64,000 nt of DNA from contig JAJNNC010000014.1 in NCBI GenBank assembly GCA_021730635.1, forward strand, positions 1 through 64,000, written 5' to 3'. A program made the translations under genes and the position numbers. Below the pieces are notes generated by a model. The model was not told where the DNA came from. It worked only from the letters and a program-made list of their open reading frames with translations, and did not search any database. Shown one piece after another: positions 62,709 to 64,000 of the stretch. This DNA is from Catalimonadaceae bacterium JC749. Its GTDB lineage: Bacteria > Bacteroidota > Bacteroidia > Cytophagales > Cyclobacteriaceae. Every line of letters begins with the position of its first letter. Position 1 is the first letter of the stretch.

Positions 62709-63191
62709 ATGAATAACAGCCACGAATCCAAACCCTATCTGACATTCTCCTTGGGAGACGAAAAATTTGCCATTAGTATAAATTTTGTGCAAGAGGTAGT
62801 GGAGATTGGGCAATATACCAAGGTGCCTCGTAGTCCTGATTATATGCTGGGCATCATTAATCTGCGGGGGAAGGTACTCCCCTTACTGGATACTAAACTT
62901 AAACTGGGCTTACCCAAAACAGTAATCTCCAAGAAAAGCCGCATTATGGTGCTTGACCTGCAGGGTTATGAAGACAGAAACCTCCAGATAGGGGCGCTGG
63001 TAGATTTGGCAAAGGAAGTTATTGAAATTAAGGAAAATGAAATACAGGAAGCACCAGATTTTCAAAATTCCCAAGCCTCAGCACCTGTGACCGGTATACT
63101 GAACAACCAGGGAGATATTACCTTGATCATGGATGTTGAAAAAGTATTTTCAGTACAAGATATTATGCAAATTAAACAATCTGTCGCCTGA
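62709..63191 (+). CDS. cheW: Chemotaxis coupling protein CheW
   Basis: A 160-residue CheW-domain protein: YLTFSLGDEKFAISINFVQE, VEIGQYTKVPRSPDYMLGII, NLRGKVLPLLDTKLKLGLP, GALVDLAKEVIEIKENEI, TGILNNQGDITLIMDVEKVF. The NLRGKVLPLLD motif is the usual one. It links the receptors to CheA. It starts 15 bp after cheA. Confidence 0.95.
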   Translation: MNNSHESKPYLTFSLGDEKFAISINFVQEVVEIGQYTKVPRSPDYMLGIINLRGKVLPLLDTKLKLGLPKTVISKKSRIMVLDLQGYEDRNLQIGALVDLAKEVIEIKENEIQEAPDFQNSQASAPVTGILNNQGDITLIMDVEKVFSVQDIMQIKQSVA

Positions 63192-63215
63192 GGCCAGCAC
63201 CATAAATTTAGACAT

Positions 63216-64000
63216 ATGATTAGAAATCTTACCATTCGTAAAAAGCTGATTTCAGCCTTTTCATTATTAATCTTATTGATGATTGTGATTTTCACAATAG
63301 CATTCCTGAGGATTAGGGATATGAATGAACGTATCAGTGAGATCACAGATGTGACTTCCCACAAGGTACTGTTAATTGGTCAGATCAAACATGATATTAC
63401 GGCAATTTCCAGAGATCAAAAAAATCTGATTGCTCAGGTTGATGAACAAAAAATGGCTGACATCGGCCGGGGTATAGAGAAAAATATCAAAATCATCAAC
63501 GATAATATAGCCAAACTGGAAGCTCTCAGTGAGGGTGAAATGCTCTCATTAATCAAATCACTCAAGGATGTGCTGGAAGATTACTTTGATGTGAACCAGA
63601 ATATCCAGACCATCGCACTACAAAATTCAGAAATGAAGGCTGAAATTATTTCTGATAATGAAGGGAAGGCTGCTTTTGAAAAAGTGATGCAAACCCTCAA
63701 TTTACTCGCTGGTCAGTCTTCTTCAAAAGATGTTTCTGCCCTTCTATTTGAATTAAAAGAATTCATCAGTCAGATCAACAGTATTGAAAAAGATTTAATC
63801 ATTGCCAAATCCACAGATGATTTAAACAAGCACCTGATGCAGGTCGCTGAAGCAGAACAAAATTATGAGCGGGTAACCGGGTTGCTGGAACAAAAACTGA
63901 GCGGGGAGGCTAAAAATATTTTTAATAAACTTCAGCTTCAGTTCAATAATTACTACAACCTCCATCTCCAGGTTCGTAATCTTGCCAAAACGAACTCCAG
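63216..64000 (+). CDS. Methyl-accepting chemotaxis protein, N-terminal part (3' end outside window)
   Basis: ATG at 63216, open to the end of the window (261 codons), with 24 bp after cheW. The product starts MIRNLTIRKKLISAFSLLIL, with a membrane helix (about 12-30). A long helical periplasmic/ligand region with four-helix-bundle character follows (IRDMNERISEITDVTSHKVL, LIGQIKHDITAISRDQ, YERVTGLLEQKLSGEAKNIF). This resembles the 4HB_MCP family. The second helix, HAMP and signalling domains lie beyond the window. With cheY, cheA and cheW it forms one operon. Confidence 0.82.
   Translation, partial: MIRNLTIRKKLISAFSLLILLMIVIFTIAFLRIRDMNERISEITDVTSHKVLLIGQIKHDITAISRDQKNLIAQVDEQKMADIGRGIEKNIKIINDNIAKLEALSEGEMLSLIKSLKDVLEDYFDVNQNIQTIALQNSEMKAEIISDNEGKAAFEKVMQTLNLLAGQSSSKDVSALLFELKEFISQINSIEKDLIIAKSTDDLNKHLMQVAEAEQNYERVTGLLEQKLSGEAKNIFNKLQLQFNNYYNLHLQVRNLAKTNS

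Noticed and set aside
1-64000. CRISPR array or restriction/defence island
   Set aside because: No regularly spaced repeats or cas, restriction or abortive-infection genes were seen on reading; only the small region near 58.5 kb hints at a lost unit.

Overview
The window looks like a chromosomal segment of a member of the Bacteroidota, most likely a marine-type Cytophagales. The grounds are a SusC/SusD pair with a FecI-type sigma factor and FecR, a type IX secretion C-terminal signal, TonB-dependent receptors with carboxypeptidase-like N-domains, a hybrid histidine kinase/AraC protein, and a promoter fitting the Bacteroidota TTTG/TAnnTTTG pattern. Species cannot be named from the sequence alone. 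All function calls are from reading translated sequence and motifs; no database search was run.

Layout. 1-5.9 kb (+): the end of a glycogen debranching enzyme, then DUF2267, DUF2243, a CtaG-like protein and a phosphoribosyltransferase, a small membrane protein, a Cu/Zn superoxide dismutase and an AraC-type regulator. 5.9-20.5 kb (-): the most striking region, a roughly 14.6 kb leftward cluster. It has a KS-AT-ACP-ACP synthase, a 2086-residue KR-DH-(degenerate KS)-AT-enoyl reductase synthase, a phosphopantetheinyl transferase, a family 1 glycosyltransferase, a PAPS-type sulfotransferase and an outer-membrane barrel protein. Together these suggest a secondary-lipid (Pfa/heterocyst-glycolipid-like) pathway making a glycosylated and possibly sulfated lipid. 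20.5-21.6 kb is AT-rich non-coding DNA.

21.6-31.5 kb: a TonB-dependent receptor, a membrane protein, an SDR oxidoreductase, DUF2147, a cyclase-family hydrolase, an erythromycin-esterase-family protein, a SnoaL/NTF2-like protein, a decayed glycosyltransferase fragment, a hybrid kinase lacking its sensor, and DUF1059. 31.7-49.5 kb: a DUF1501 / cytochrome-DUF1549-DUF1553 pair (-), then sigma factor, FecR, SusC, SusD and a CRTAC1-type repeat lipoprotein (+), meeting a second, larger CRTAC1-type protein (-). 49.6-51.9 kb (-): an Hpt protein, a sigma-54 activator and an IscA-type protein. 52.2-56 kb (+): methylmalonyl-CoA epimerase, ThiL and a secreted GH-A-type glycosidase.

56-59.4 kb is a small accessory region: tRNA-Thr(CGT), a decayed tyrosine recombinase, a DUF2975/HTH pair and gene remnants, consistent with an old integrated element. 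59.4-64 kb (+): an outer-membrane transporter-like protein and a chemosensory operon (CheY, CheA, CheW, start of a methyl-accepting protein) that runs off the end.
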